A DNA stretch of 64,000 nt from Peptoniphilus duerdenii ATCC BAA-1640 (GTDB lineage: Bacteria > Bacillota > Clostridia > Tissierellales > Peptoniphilaceae). A model generated the notes under the pieces. It did not search any database and was not told the DNA's origin. It saw only the letters and a program-made list of their open reading frames with translations. This document shows positions 33,988 through 41,141 of this stretch, piece by piece (the stretch's first letter is position 1; the number at the start of each line of letters is the position of its first letter). The stretch lies in the NCBI RefSeq assembly GCF_000146345.1, contig NZ_GL397071.1:1423591-1487590 (forward strand). The letters run 5' to 3'. The position numbers and the translations under genes are program-made.

Positions 33988-35337
33988 ATGGGAAAACAAG
34001 ATATGAAAACACAACTATTAACCAAAAGTCCTAAAGAACTGTTATTTAAGTTGGCAATTCCCGGAATAATCGGGATGATTGTCATAGGATTGTATCCATT
34101 TATGGATGGTGTGTTTGCAGGATGGCTCATTGGTGATTATGCTATGTCAGCCATTAGTGTGTCTATGTCCTTAACGATTATAAATGGAGGAATATCGGCA
34201 TTGATTGGCGTTGGAAGTGCCTCAATACTATCAAGAGCAATCGGAAAGGGCGATAAAGAAACGACAGATAAAATATTCGGGAATTTTTGTTACTGGGTAA
34301 TATTTTTTTCTGTAATTATCACGATATTGGGTTTGGTTTTTGCACCTCATTTTTTAGATTTGGTAGGAGCTAAAGGAAATATTAAAGAACTTGGTGTGAG
34401 ATATTTAAGAATAGTTTTCTTTGGCTCTATATTTGTGAATTTTGCTCAAGCGGGAAATATGACAATGCGTGGCGAAGGTGCATTAAAGCAATCAATGATG
34501 ATTATGGGCGCGGGAGCTATATTAAACATTATTTTAGATCCTATTTTTATGAAGTTGATGGGTGAATATGCGATTGAAGGTGCAGCTATTGCAACTGTAA
34601 TATCTCAAATTGTACAAGCAATATTGACATTCCACTATTTTTCAAAGAAAAGTGCTTTTGTAGGGATCCATAAAATTCAAAAATACAAGGCAATTTATAG
34701 CGAAATGTTCAGTATAGGAAGTTCAGCAATGATGATGCAAATTTTATTTGCAGTACAGCAAACATTTTTGTTTAAGCAAGCCTTTGCGTATGGAGGAGAT
34801 GATTGGGGAATTTTGATGTCTGCTACAATGCGATTATATATGTTTTCCTTTATTCCACTGTGGGGTATGAGTCAAGGCTTACAACCTGTTATTGGAGCTA
34901 ATTTCGGAGCAAAACAATACGGAAGAGTAAAAGATACGATGAAGATTTTTATGTATGGTGCAACAATTCTTGCAGCTGCTTCATGGATACCATCAATGTT
35001 TTGTTCAGAAAAATTACTATCATTATTCAGTGTGAGAAGGGAGATTATTGAAGTTGGTGTTGTAAACTTTAAGATGTTTTATTCAACATTCATCTTATAT
35101 GGAATTATGATTATGACACTTACATTTTTCCAATCCATAGGAGATGGAAAAAAAGCAGGCATGATTGTAATGCTTAGACAGTTAGTTTTATTTATTCCTG
35201 CAATATTACTATTTCCAAAGGCATTTGGAGCGTCAGCAGTTTGGTGGACAGAACCTATCGTAGATTTTAGTATGATTATGTTGGGACTGTTTTTAATGCT
35301 TAATGGACTTAGGAAAATGGGAAAAGACAAAGCATAA
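33988..35337 (+). CDS. MATE family efflux transporter
   Basis: The 449-residue protein has twelve predicted membrane helices and typical MATE features: L-A-I-P-G-I-I-G-M-I near the start and the internal repeat beginning M-F-S-I-G-S-S-A-M-M-M-Q. MATE proteins use H+ or Na+ gradients to expel cations and drugs. The ATG at 33988 follows GGAGGA; an ATG at 33964 lies before it. It is last in the TetR operon and may export an unloaded ligand or toxic substrate. Confidence 0.85.
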   Translation: MGKQDMKTQLLTKSPKELLFKLAIPGIIGMIVIGLYPFMDGVFAGWLIGDYAMSAISVSMSLTIINGGISALIGVGSASILSRAIGKGDKETTDKIFGNFCYWVIFFSVIITILGLVFAPHFLDLVGAKGNIKELGVRYLRIVFFGSIFVNFAQAGNMTMRGEGALKQSMMIMGAGAILNIILDPIFMKLMGEYAIEGAAIATVISQIVQAILTFHYFSKKSAFVGIHKIQKYKAIYSEMFSIGSSAMMMQILFAVQQTFLFKQAFAYGGDDWGILMSATMRLYMFSFIPLWGMSQGLQPVIGANFGAKQYGRVKDTMKIFMYGATILAAASWIPSMFCSEKLLSLFSVRREIIEVGVVNFKMFYSTFILYGIMIMTLTFFQSIGDGKKAGMIVMLRQLVLFIPAILLFPKAFGASAVWWTEPIVDFSMIMLGLFLMLNGLRKMGKDKA

Positions 35338-35428
35338 ATACAAGGACATTTGATATAAAAGCGAAAATAATCAAAAGAGGCTGTAGGTATGGATGCTATT
35401 TATCTATAATGAACGGAGGGAAAGGGAG

Positions 35429-35530
35429 ATGAACAAGTGTATAAGTTACCTTGTAGAATTGAAATGGAATAAAAATACTCCTTTTTTCTATAATTCTTGT
35501 AGTTGTCTGTCTTTACATTTTCTCGTCTAA
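35429..35530 (+). CDS. Possible 33-residue peptide
   Basis: An ATG after GGAGG opens a frame M-N-K-C-I-S-Y-L-V-E-L-K that ends in a Cys/Ser-rich hydrophobic tail (Y-N-S-C-S-C-L-S-L-H-F-L-V). Small genes with similar starts precede the sigma-like gene in related ICEs, but the frame is short and the evidence is limited to the ribosome site. The rest of 35338-35656 holds only the leader terminator of the next gene. Confidence 0.3.
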   Translation: MNKCISYLVELKWNKNTPFFYNSCSCLSLHFLV

Positions 35531-35573
35531 ACAATTAAATATAGTAAAAGAAAGAACGGATTTCTTTCATTTC

Positions 35574-35614
35574 AGAGGACTTCTTATGCCAAGATGCAGG
35601 AGTCCTCCTTTTTT
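35574..35614 (+). terminator. Terminator ahead of sigma-like gene
   Basis: The arms GAGGACT (35575-35581) and AGTCCTC (35601-35607) are followed by a T-run, 43 bases before the next start codon. Confidence 0.7.
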
Positions 35615-35656
35615 GTCTGAAAAACAAATAGACAAAAAAGAAATGGAGGAAACTTT

Positions 35657-36067
35657 ATGGCAAAAGAGTATTACCTTTATGTCAGAGGGCAAAAGGTAAA
35701 AGTCAGTGAAGATATTTATAAAGTCTACTGGCGAGAAAAAGAACACGAAAAGTATTTGGAGCAGGTGGACAAGAAAAACCACTTGCTATTTTTTTCGTCT
35801 CTAAATCACGATGGGAATTTTGAAGATAATCTAGAAGATAAAAATGTTGATGTTGAAAAAGTTGTAGCTACACAAATGATGATTGAAGCACTAAGAAATG
35901 CAATGTCAAAGTTAAATAAGGATGAACGAGAAATAATTGAAAGATTATATTTCAATGATGAAACACTTCGTGCAGTATCAAAGACTCAAAATATATCACA
36001 TACTGCTTTAATAAAAAGGCGAGATAAGATTTTAGAAAAACTAAAGAAATTTATAGAAGAAATATAG
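35657..36067 (+). CDS. ICE sigma-70-like regulator
   Basis: The 136-residue protein has a C-terminal sigma region-4-like helix-turn-helix (L-N-K-D-E-R-E-I-I-E-R-L-Y-F, then T-L-R-A-V-S-K-T-Q-N-I-S-H-T-A-L-I-K-R-R). The N-terminal 60 residues (Y-Y-L-Y-V-R-G-Q-K-V-K-V) are typical of the sigma-like proteins placed before excisionase and integrase in Tn916/Tn1549-type ICEs. It probably regulates excision or transfer genes. Confidence 0.8.
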   Translation: MAKEYYLYVRGQKVKVSEDIYKVYWREKEHEKYLEQVDKKNHLLFFSSLNHDGNFEDNLEDKNVDVEKVVATQMMIEALRNAMSKLNKDEREIIERLYFNDETLRAVSKTQNISHTALIKRRDKILEKLKKFIEEI

Positions 36068-36079
36068 TTTCTGGTTACC

Positions 36080-36128
36080 AAAGAGGGCAAATTTTCCTTT
36101 ATAAAGTGAGGGGAGTTTTGTCCTCTTT
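36080..36128 (+). terminator. Terminator after sigma-like gene
   Basis: The arms AAAGAGGGCAAA and TTTGTCCTCTTT pair with one G-U around a 24-base loop, followed by T-rich sequence. Confidence 0.65.
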
Positions 36129-36502
36129 CTATTTTAAAAGCAATCTAAATAATATTTGAACCTTAACAATTGAATAGACCAAGACAAGACATTAATCATT
36201 TTTGGAGCGTAATAACCTATCCGCCAAGATCTTTCTGCTGAATAATTCGGTAAAACAAGTACTGCTAAGCAAAAAGCAAGGGAAGAAGAAAGGGAGCGAT
36301 AAGTAAGAGTTTGAACATAGGGAGGGATACCCTATTCGCTATGAAGAAAATGAGGATAATGATACTTCTAAGGTTGAAGCCGGCTCATCCTGAACAGAGG
36401 CGGAGGTGAGATTCCTATGTTGCTAATCCAATGCACTTGTCAATGTCAAAAAACTTTAAAAATATTAAAATAAATATTTTAAATATATTATTTGGAGGAT
36501 TT
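36129..36502 (+). other. Non-coding ICE region before excisionase
   Basis: No credible gene is visible in these 374 bases. The base composition is noticeably less AT-rich than the surroundings. ATAGGG and CCCTAT (36317-36335) form a short hairpin. CAATTGAATAGACCA at 36170-36184 occurs again, exactly, at 24748-24762 next to the Cys-rich mini-ORF. Similar sequence precedes xis/int in related ICEs, so it may be a regulatory leader. Confidence 0.4.
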
Positions 36503-36712
36503 ATGATTAATGAAAATATAAAAGTAGTTCGTGTTTGTGAAAAAGCATTTCTAACATTAAAAGAAGCATCTGAATATTTTAATATTGGTCAAGATAAAGT
36601 TAGACAATTAACGGATGAAAATGATTGCGATTTTGTATTATTTAATGGTAGTAAGCGTCTTATTAAGAAAAAGTTAATGGAAGAATATTTAAATAGACAG
36701 TTCTCTATTTAA
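36503..36712 (+). CDS. xis: Excisionase, Tn916 Xis type
   Basis: The 69-residue protein has the winged-helix excisionase pattern F-L-T-L-K-E-A-S-E-Y-F-N-I-G-Q-D-K-V-R-Q-L and ends with R-L-I-K-K-K-L-M-E-E-Y-L-N. It would bend DNA at the ICE ends and direct the integrase to excise. The ATG at 36503 follows TTTGGAGG; a longer frame upstream lacks a ribosome site. It lies just before the integrase gene. Confidence 0.85.
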   Translation: MINENIKVVRVCEKAFLTLKEASEYFNIGQDKVRQLTDENDCDFVLFNGSKRLIKKKLMEEYLNRQFSI

Positions 36713-36730
36713 TCTAAAACTATATATAAA

Positions 36731-36770
36731 ACACGCTTAATGCGGTATAATAATTATAGCGTGTCTTTTA
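36731..36770 (+). terminator. Hairpin with embedded -10 between xis and int
   Basis: The arms ACACGC (36731-36736) and GCGTGT (36759-36764) flank the sequence GGTATAAT, whose TATAAT (36746-36751) is a possible -10 for int, and a CTTTTAT run follows. It could both attenuate read-through from xis and act as the int promoter. Confidence 0.5.
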
Positions 36771-36789
36771 TCAAAAAAGGAGAATTTTT

Positions 36790-38025
36790 ATGGTAAAAAG
36801 ACGCAAAGATAGTAAAGGGGTTGTTTTAAAAGACGGTGAATATCAAAGATCAAATGGCACTTATGAATTTAAGTGGCAAGACAAAATAGGTCGTAGAAAA
36901 TCTATCTATGCGAAAACTCTAAAAGAATTAAGAGAAAAGGAATTAGATATTTTACGCAATACTATAGATGGAATCAACAACGAAGGAAGTAGCTTATCTG
37001 TAAATGATACTTTTAAGCTATGGACAAAGGTAAAAAGAGGTTTAAAAGATAATACCTTTAAAAATTACATCTATATGTATCAACAATTTGTCGAACCGAC
37101 TTTTGGTCGCATTAAACTATCTGATATTAAAAGATCTGATGTTAGAAGTTTTTATAACAGATTAAAGGAAGATCAGGGATTGATGGTTTCTACCATAGAT
37201 TGTGTTCATACTGTCTTACATCAGGTTTTAGAATTAGCAGTGGATGACGAATATATAAGATTTAATCCATCTGACAATGCTTTGAAGGAATTGAAAGTAG
37301 CTTATCGAAATGAATCTCTGAAGAAAAAAGCCATGACAATAGAAGAACAAGTGCTATTTGAAGAATATTTATCTAATAGTGATGAATATAAAAAATGGTA
37401 TCCAATATTCATTGTTATGCTTTGGACAGGAATGAGAGTTGGAGAAGTTACAGGATTGCAATGGGACGATCTAGATTTTGATAATGGTCTTATAAATGTA
37501 AATAGGACTTTGGTATATTATAGTAAAGGTAAAGGATTAAACAATAGATATGCTATTAATACACCGAAGACAGTATCAGGTAAGCGAAGTATTCCTATGG
37601 TTCAAAAAGTAAAAGATGCTTTTCTTATGGAAAGAGAGTTACAAAAGACTTTTGGAATCGAATGTTGTGATTCAATCGATGGATTTAAAGACTTTGTATT
37701 TTTAAATAGGTTCGGAAAGGTTCACAATAATGGAACACTTAATAAAGCTTTAAGAAGAATTGTTAGAGATTGCAATTTAAGTATAATGGATAAAAATAAA
37801 TCGAGCTCTAATGATATTCTATTAGTTCCACATTTAAGCAATCACATTTTCAGACACACCTTTACTACAAGGCTTAATGAACAAAATATAAATACAAAAG
37901 CAATGCAGTCTATTCTAGGTCATTCTGATATTAGTACAACAATGGATATATATGTAGATGCAACAGAAGATTTTAAGATAGAACAGATGGGAGAATTTGA
38001 AAAAGCGATGAAATTTATATTTTAG
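36790..38025 (+). CDS. int: Tyrosine integrase, Tn916 family
   Basis: The 411-residue enzyme inserts and excises the ICE. An N-terminal arm-binding domain (G-T-Y-E-F-K-W-Q-D-K-I-G-R-R-K) is followed by a core-binding domain (about residues 70-170) and the catalytic domain. Catalytic residues are visible in T-G-M-R-V-G-E (Arg), H-I-F-R-H-T-F-T-T-R-L (His-x-x-Arg), L-G-H-S and the nucleophile tyrosine in M-D-I-Y-V-D. It is the last ICE gene and lies next to the metG fragment, which marks metG as the likely target. Confidence 0.95.
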   Translation: MVKRRKDSKGVVLKDGEYQRSNGTYEFKWQDKIGRRKSIYAKTLKELREKELDILRNTIDGINNEGSSLSVNDTFKLWTKVKRGLKDNTFKNYIYMYQQFVEPTFGRIKLSDIKRSDVRSFYNRLKEDQGLMVSTIDCVHTVLHQVLELAVDDEYIRFNPSDNALKELKVAYRNESLKKKAMTIEEQVLFEEYLSNSDEYKKWYPIFIVMLWTGMRVGEVTGLQWDDLDFDNGLINVNRTLVYYSKGKGLNNRYAINTPKTVSGKRSIPMVQKVKDAFLMERELQKTFGIECCDSIDGFKDFVFLNRFGKVHNNGTLNKALRRIVRDCNLSIMDKNKSSSNDILLVPHLSNHIFRHTFTTRLNEQNINTKAMQSILGHSDISTTMDIYVDATEDFKIEQMGEFEKAMKFIF

Positions 38026-38028
38026 AAT

Positions 38029-38107
38029 TTACGACAGCTTACGACAAATTTACGACAATTTGCTAGAAATCTATAGGCACTTATAGAGAGTTAGCAAATT
38101 GTCGTAA
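38029..38107. repeat. Integrase-site-like repeats at the ICE right end
   Basis: TTACGACA occurs three times at about one helical turn (ACGACA at 38031, 38041 and 38052) and once inverted as TTGTCGTAA (38099-38107). The outer copies form an inverted repeat with arms TACGACAATTTGCTA and TAGCAAATTGTCGTA. The position directly after int suggests integrase or excisionase arm sites of attR. Confidence 0.6.
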
Positions 38108-38181
38108 ATGGAAAAGTACCATAAAATAGACTTTTATAGAGATTTAGACAATTATCTAAAGTAGAGGGGATTTTCCCAACA

Positions 38182-38631
38182 ATGAAGCCATTGGGAGCAA
38201 GTAAAGATGCGGAAGGACAAGAAATCTTAGAACCAGAGACAGAAACAATAAAGATCGATCTATCAAAGGTTAAGGTTGAACCATTATTCGAAGACTGTGT
38301 AGACTTTGAAACATTTTCAAAATCAGATTTCAGAGTTGTAAAAGTTAAGGCTTGCGAAGAAGTGCCAAAATCTAAAAAACTATTGAAATTTACATTAGAC
38401 GATGGATCTGGTAAAGATAGAACAATTCTTTCAGGAATAAAAGAATACTATAGCGCAGAATCTTTAGTTGGCAAGACTCTACTAGCTATCACAAACCTAC
38501 CACCAAGAAAGATGATGGGCATAGAATCAGAAGGTATGCTTCTATCAGCAATCTGCGAGTATGATGGAGAAGAAATGTTAAATCTTATAATGTTAAACAA
38601 AAACATACCAGCAGGCTCAAAATTATATTAA
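38182..38631 (+). pseudogene. metG: metG 3' fragment (MetRS C-terminal tRNA-binding domain), copy 1
   Basis: The 149 codons encode the C-terminal EMAP/CsaA-like tRNA-binding domain of methionyl-tRNA synthetase (F-S-K-S-D-F-R-V-V-K-V, K-L-L-K-F-T-L-D-D-G, N-L-P-P-R-K-M-M-G-I-E-S-E-G-M-L-L-S). The catalytic part is absent. The frame stays open upstream as G-I-F-P-T-M-K-P-L-G-A-S, so homology starts just before the ATG. It is intact to its stop and own terminator. A nearly identical piece lies at 49480-49929. The most likely origin is a metG 3' end separated from its gene by ICE insertion. Confidence 0.85.
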
Positions 38632-38648
38632 AGAACACGCTAATTATG

Positions 38649-38683
38649 AAACTGGGGTTTGTTATGAATCCCAGTTTAATTTT
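38649..38683 (+). terminator. Terminator after metG copy 1
   Basis: Perfect arms AAACTGGG and CCCAGTTT are followed by a T-rich stretch. It differs from the terminator after the second metG copy, so the two copies have different downstream DNA. Confidence 0.7.
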
Positions 38684-38694
38684 TAGGGGTATGT

Positions 38695-38976
38695 ATGAGA
38701 TGGATAATTATAATAATTTTATTACCGATAAGATTAGTGTTGAGTTTGCTCATAGCTTTTTTAACCTTCATATTAAGTTTGAGTACTACGTTGTTAAGCG
38801 TAGTATCTACTTTAATTTTTATAATTGGATTAGCTAGCATATTTCAAGGAGATAATCAAATTGTAATTGAAGCACTAATCTTAGCATTTTTATTTAGCCC
38901 ATTTGGATTACCTAAATTAGGTATATATGTTATTGGATTATTAGAATTATTAAACTATACAATAAAATCTATTTAA
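38695..38976 (+). CDS. CD1845-family ICE membrane protein
   Basis: The 93-residue protein is almost entirely hydrophobic, with two or three helices. It matches the CD1845 family of Tn1549-like ICEs (M-R-W-I-I-I-I-I-L-L-P-I-R-L then F-Q-G-D-N-Q-I and F-L-F-S-P-F-G-L-P). Its function is unknown; it is normally encoded among conjugation genes. Here it is a lone survivor directly after metG copy 1, evidence that a second ICE once occupied this place. Confidence 0.75.
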   Translation: MRWIIIIILLPIRLVLSLLIAFLTFILSLSTTLLSVVSTLIFIIGLASIFQGDNQIVIEALILAFLFSPFGLPKLGIYVIGLLELLNYTIKSI

Positions 38977-39002
38977 AGAAAAATAAATATTAGACAATCG
39001 TA

Positions 39003-39037
39003 GACGATAGAAATCAATAATTCTGTCGTCTTTTTTT
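39003..39037 (+). terminator. Terminator ahead of RepA stub
   Basis: The arms GACGATAGAA and TTCTGTCGTC pair with one G-U and are followed by seven T. The layout matches the leader terminators of the first ICE. Confidence 0.75.
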
Positions 39038-39059
39038 ATTTCAAAGAAAGTAGGTAGGA

Positions 39060-39167
39060 ATGAATTTTGATTATTTTTATAATAGGCAATCTGAGATGTA
39101 TAACTTCATTAGGTTGACTATGGTATTAATGGAAGATGAAATTTTTGAGAGCATTTCTATTAAATAA
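39060..39167 (+). pseudogene. RepA_N replication initiator, N-terminal stub
   Basis: The 35 codons (M-N-F-D-Y-F-Y-N-R-Q-S-E-M-Y-N-F-I-R) match the start of RepA_N-family initiators of plasmids and Tn1549-like ICEs. The frame ends where the conserved I-D-A-K-I-L-Y segment would begin. The rest of the gene and of the conjugation module is deleted. Bases 39168-39399 carry no gene. Confidence 0.65.
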
Positions 39168-39195
39168 ATTATTTTGAGAATAAGTTTTGCTTATA

Positions 39196-39245
39196 AAATT
39201 ACTAAAAATTACTAAAAATTATTAAAAATTATTAAAAATTACTAT
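39196..39245 (+). repeat. 10-bp AT-rich tandem repeat
   Basis: TTACTAAAAA or TTATTAAAAA is repeated about four and a half times in tandem. It lies at the junction between ICE relic DNA and the iron-uptake cargo and may reflect slippage. Confidence 0.7.
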
Positions 39246-39399
39246 CTAACAAAAAATAAACGAGCCTTCTTTATTAAAGTTCTTCTATTATATAGGCCAA
39301 TAAAAAAATTATAATATACAAGGCAACATAAGAAAGACAAATTAAAAATATTCTTAATCTTAAAAATATGCTCTTTTAAAAAAAAACTGGAAGAATTGA

Positions 39400-39454
39400 T
39401 TTAAATTTTCGATTTCCTATGTTATAATAATTAGGAAAGTGATAATCAAATTCA
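39400..39454 (+). promoter_or_regulatory. Promoter and candidate operators of feo/FTR1 locus
   Basis: An extended -10 TGTTATAAT (39420-39428) follows a weak TTTAAA (39400-39405) at 17 bases. TTTCCTA (39413-39419) and TAGGAAA (39432-39438) form a perfect inverted repeat around the -10. TGATAATCAAATTCA (39440-39454) matches the Fur consensus at 11 of 15 positions. Iron control is likely from the genes downstream. Confidence 0.5.
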
Positions 39455-39501
39455 AATATTAATTTATTTTAATAAAATTAAAACTAGAAACGAGTGGTTA
39501 G

Positions 39502-39841
39502 ATGCTTAGCTTAGTAATGGCACCCTTAAATGTTATATAAGATTTTAAGGATTAAGTCTTTAGGAGATAGTAATGTAACTGAGTCCCACCTGGCGAATCT
39601 TGGTTTTGTCAAAGATGCAGTTGTAGGAAAATACTACATCGTTAAAAAAATCAATGGTTCTGGTCCTTTGAAAAGAAGGATAATGGACATGGGAATTACA
39701 AAAAATTCAGAAATTTACATAAGGAAGGTGGCGCCACTTGGCGACCCTGTGAAAATTAATATTAGACATTATGAACTTAGCATTAGAAAAGCAGATGCTG
39801 AATTAATTACAATTGAAGAAATAGAAAAGAAGGATGACTAA
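39502..39841 (+). pseudogene. feoA: feoA, frameshifted and fused
   Basis: The ATG at 39502 starts M-L-S-L-V-M-A-P-L-N-V-I like a FeoA protein but stops after 12 codons; the frame continues from 39530 with Y-K-I-L-R-I-K-S-L-G-D-S-N-V-T. The remaining 103 residues contain part of one FeoA domain (L-A-N-L-G-F-V-K-D) followed by a second one (G-P-L-K-R-R-I-M-D-M-G-I-T ... A-P-L-G-D-P-V-K-I). It appears to be two adjacent FeoA genes joined by deletion and then frameshifted. Confidence 0.7.
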
Positions 39842-39842
39842 G

Positions 39843-39971
39843 ATGGCTATTACTATTGCACTTGCCGGCAACCCCAATAGTGGTAAGCCAACACTTTTTA
39901 ACGGCCTCACTGGTTCCAACCAATATGTTGGTAACTGGCCAGGGGTAACTGTTGAAAAAAAAGACTGGTAA
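39843..39971 (+). pseudogene. feoB: feoB, 42-codon N-terminal stub
   Basis: The frame [20 protein letters not shown] is the FeoB GTPase N-terminus, but the invariant P-loop Thr after Gly-Lys is Pro, and translation stops at residue 42 after V-T-V-E-K-K-D-W. The G2-G5 motifs and all membrane helices are missing. With the broken feoA it shows loss of the Feo ferrous-iron importer at this locus. Confidence 0.85.
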
Positions 39972-40041
39972 GTATAAAAAAAATAAACACGTTTTTATAT
40001 TACAATTTTATTAATAAAGATAAATAGAAAGGATGATTAAA

Positions 40042-40437
40042 ATGAGTAGAAAGAAGATTTTAGGATATATTTCTGCTATTATAGGTTTTTTGTTAGTGCT
40101 TGCACCAAAATTTATAACACCCGTTTGTCCTCCTGTGGAAAATGGGATGTTCATGAAATGCCATTGGATGGGAAATATGACTATGGGTATTGGAGCAGTC
40201 ATTTTAGTGTTAGCAATTATTTTTATTGTAGTTAAAGATTCAAAAATATCTTTAGGATTATCTATTTCAAATATAGCAATTGGTATTTTAGAGATACTAA
40301 ATGCTCATGTGCTTATTGGTGGATGCATGAAAGCCGATATGGCTTGCAGAGCAAAAACCATTCCGTTTTGCATATTGTTGTCAGGCATATTGGTTTTAGT
40401 TAATATTTATTATTGTATGAAAGAAAGAAATTCATAA
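40042..40437 (+). CDS. DUF4418 membrane protein
   Basis: The 131-residue protein has four membrane helices and conserved Cys/Met/His positions (P-V-C-P-P, M-K-C-H-W-M-G, G-G-C-M-K-A-D-M-A-C) that match DUF4418. The metal-friendly residues suit the FTR1/P19-type iron operon it opens. The ATG at 40042 follows AAAGGATG. Its stop overlaps the ATPase start (TAATG), so translation is coupled. Confidence 0.8.
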   Translation: MSRKKILGYISAIIGFLLVLAPKFITPVCPPVENGMFMKCHWMGNMTMGIGAVILVLAIIFIVVKDSKISLGLSISNIAIGILEILNAHVLIGGCMKADMACRAKTIPFCILLSGILVLVNIYYCMKERNS

Positions 40438-41141
40438 TGGAATCAATAATTAAAACTGAAAATTTAAGTAAGAGTTTTAAGAGAGGTTCTAATACACTTT
40501 TTGCAGTTAAAAATGTAAACTTTACCTTGAATGAGGGAGATTTTGTCAATATAATTGGCAGAAGTGGTTCTGGGAAGTCAACTTTTTTAAATCTTTTGTC
40601 TGGTTTATTAAAACCGACTGAAGGTAAAATTTTTGCTAAGGGCAAAGATATGAGTGATTTTTCTGATATAGAAATTAGCAAATATAGGAATGAAGTCATA
40701 GGTTTTGTGCCACAAAGTCTAGGAACACTTCCAAATTTAAATGTTTTAGAGAATGTGTCTCTTCCTTATTATCTATTTAAAAGAGATGACTCTGCTTATG
40801 AAAAAGCCGCTATGCTTCTTGATGAGATGGGAATTTTGCATTTGAAAGATGATTTTCCTAGAAATTTATCTGGAGGAGAGCTAAAAAGAGTGCTGATAGC
40901 CAGATCTATGATTAATTCACCGGAACTTTTGATTTTAGATGAGCCTACAAGTGATTTGGATAAAAATACTACTATGGAGATAATGGATTTATTAAAAAAA
41001 ATAAATTCTAAAGGTACTGCACTTATTGTAGTTACTCATGAGCTAGATATTTTAAAATATGGCAATACACTTTGCCAAATGGAAGATGGAAGTTTAATAA
41101 AAAAGGGGGATAGAGATGAATTTATTAAAGAAAAGGACTAG
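40437..41141 (+). CDS. ABC ATPase, MacB/LolD type
   Basis: The 234-residue ATPase has G-R-S-G-S-G-K-S-T, L-S-G-G-E-L-K-R-V and L-L-I-L-D-E-P-T-S-D. MacB/LolD-type ATPases work with FtsX-like permeases, three of which are encoded downstream. It overlaps the FTR1 gene by 26 bases. Together with the second ATPase at 46893 it gives the operon two motors. Confidence 0.8.
   Translation: MESIIKTENLSKSFKRGSNTLFAVKNVNFTLNEGDFVNIIGRSGSGKSTFLNLLSGLLKPTEGKIFAKGKDMSDFSDIEISKYRNEVIGFVPQSLGTLPNLNVLENVSLPYYLFKRDDSAYEKAAMLLDEMGILHLKDDFPRNLSGGELKRVLIARSMINSPELLILDEPTSDLDKNTTMEIMDLLKKINSKGTALIVVTHELDILKYGNTLCQMEDGSLIKKGDRDEFIKEKD

Noticed and set aside
36129-36430. Possible protein-coding remnant with T-A-K-Q-K-A-R-E-E-E-R-E-R before xis
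   Set aside because: The frame has no start and is interrupted; the region is more likely a conserved non-coding leader.
38029-38181. tRNA gene as the ICE target next to int
   Set aside because: I looked for a cloverleaf and TTCGA arm near the integrase and found none; the adjoining sequence is metG.
38695-38837. Alternative frame starting upstream of the CD1845 gene on the plus strand
   Set aside because: It overlaps the CD1845 frame, lacks family features and is explained by the real gene.
39196-39245. Tandem repeat considered as CRISPR or iterons
   Set aside because: The unit is only 10 bases of A and T with no spacers and no cas genes nearby; RepA_N here is only a stub. It is better seen as slippage.
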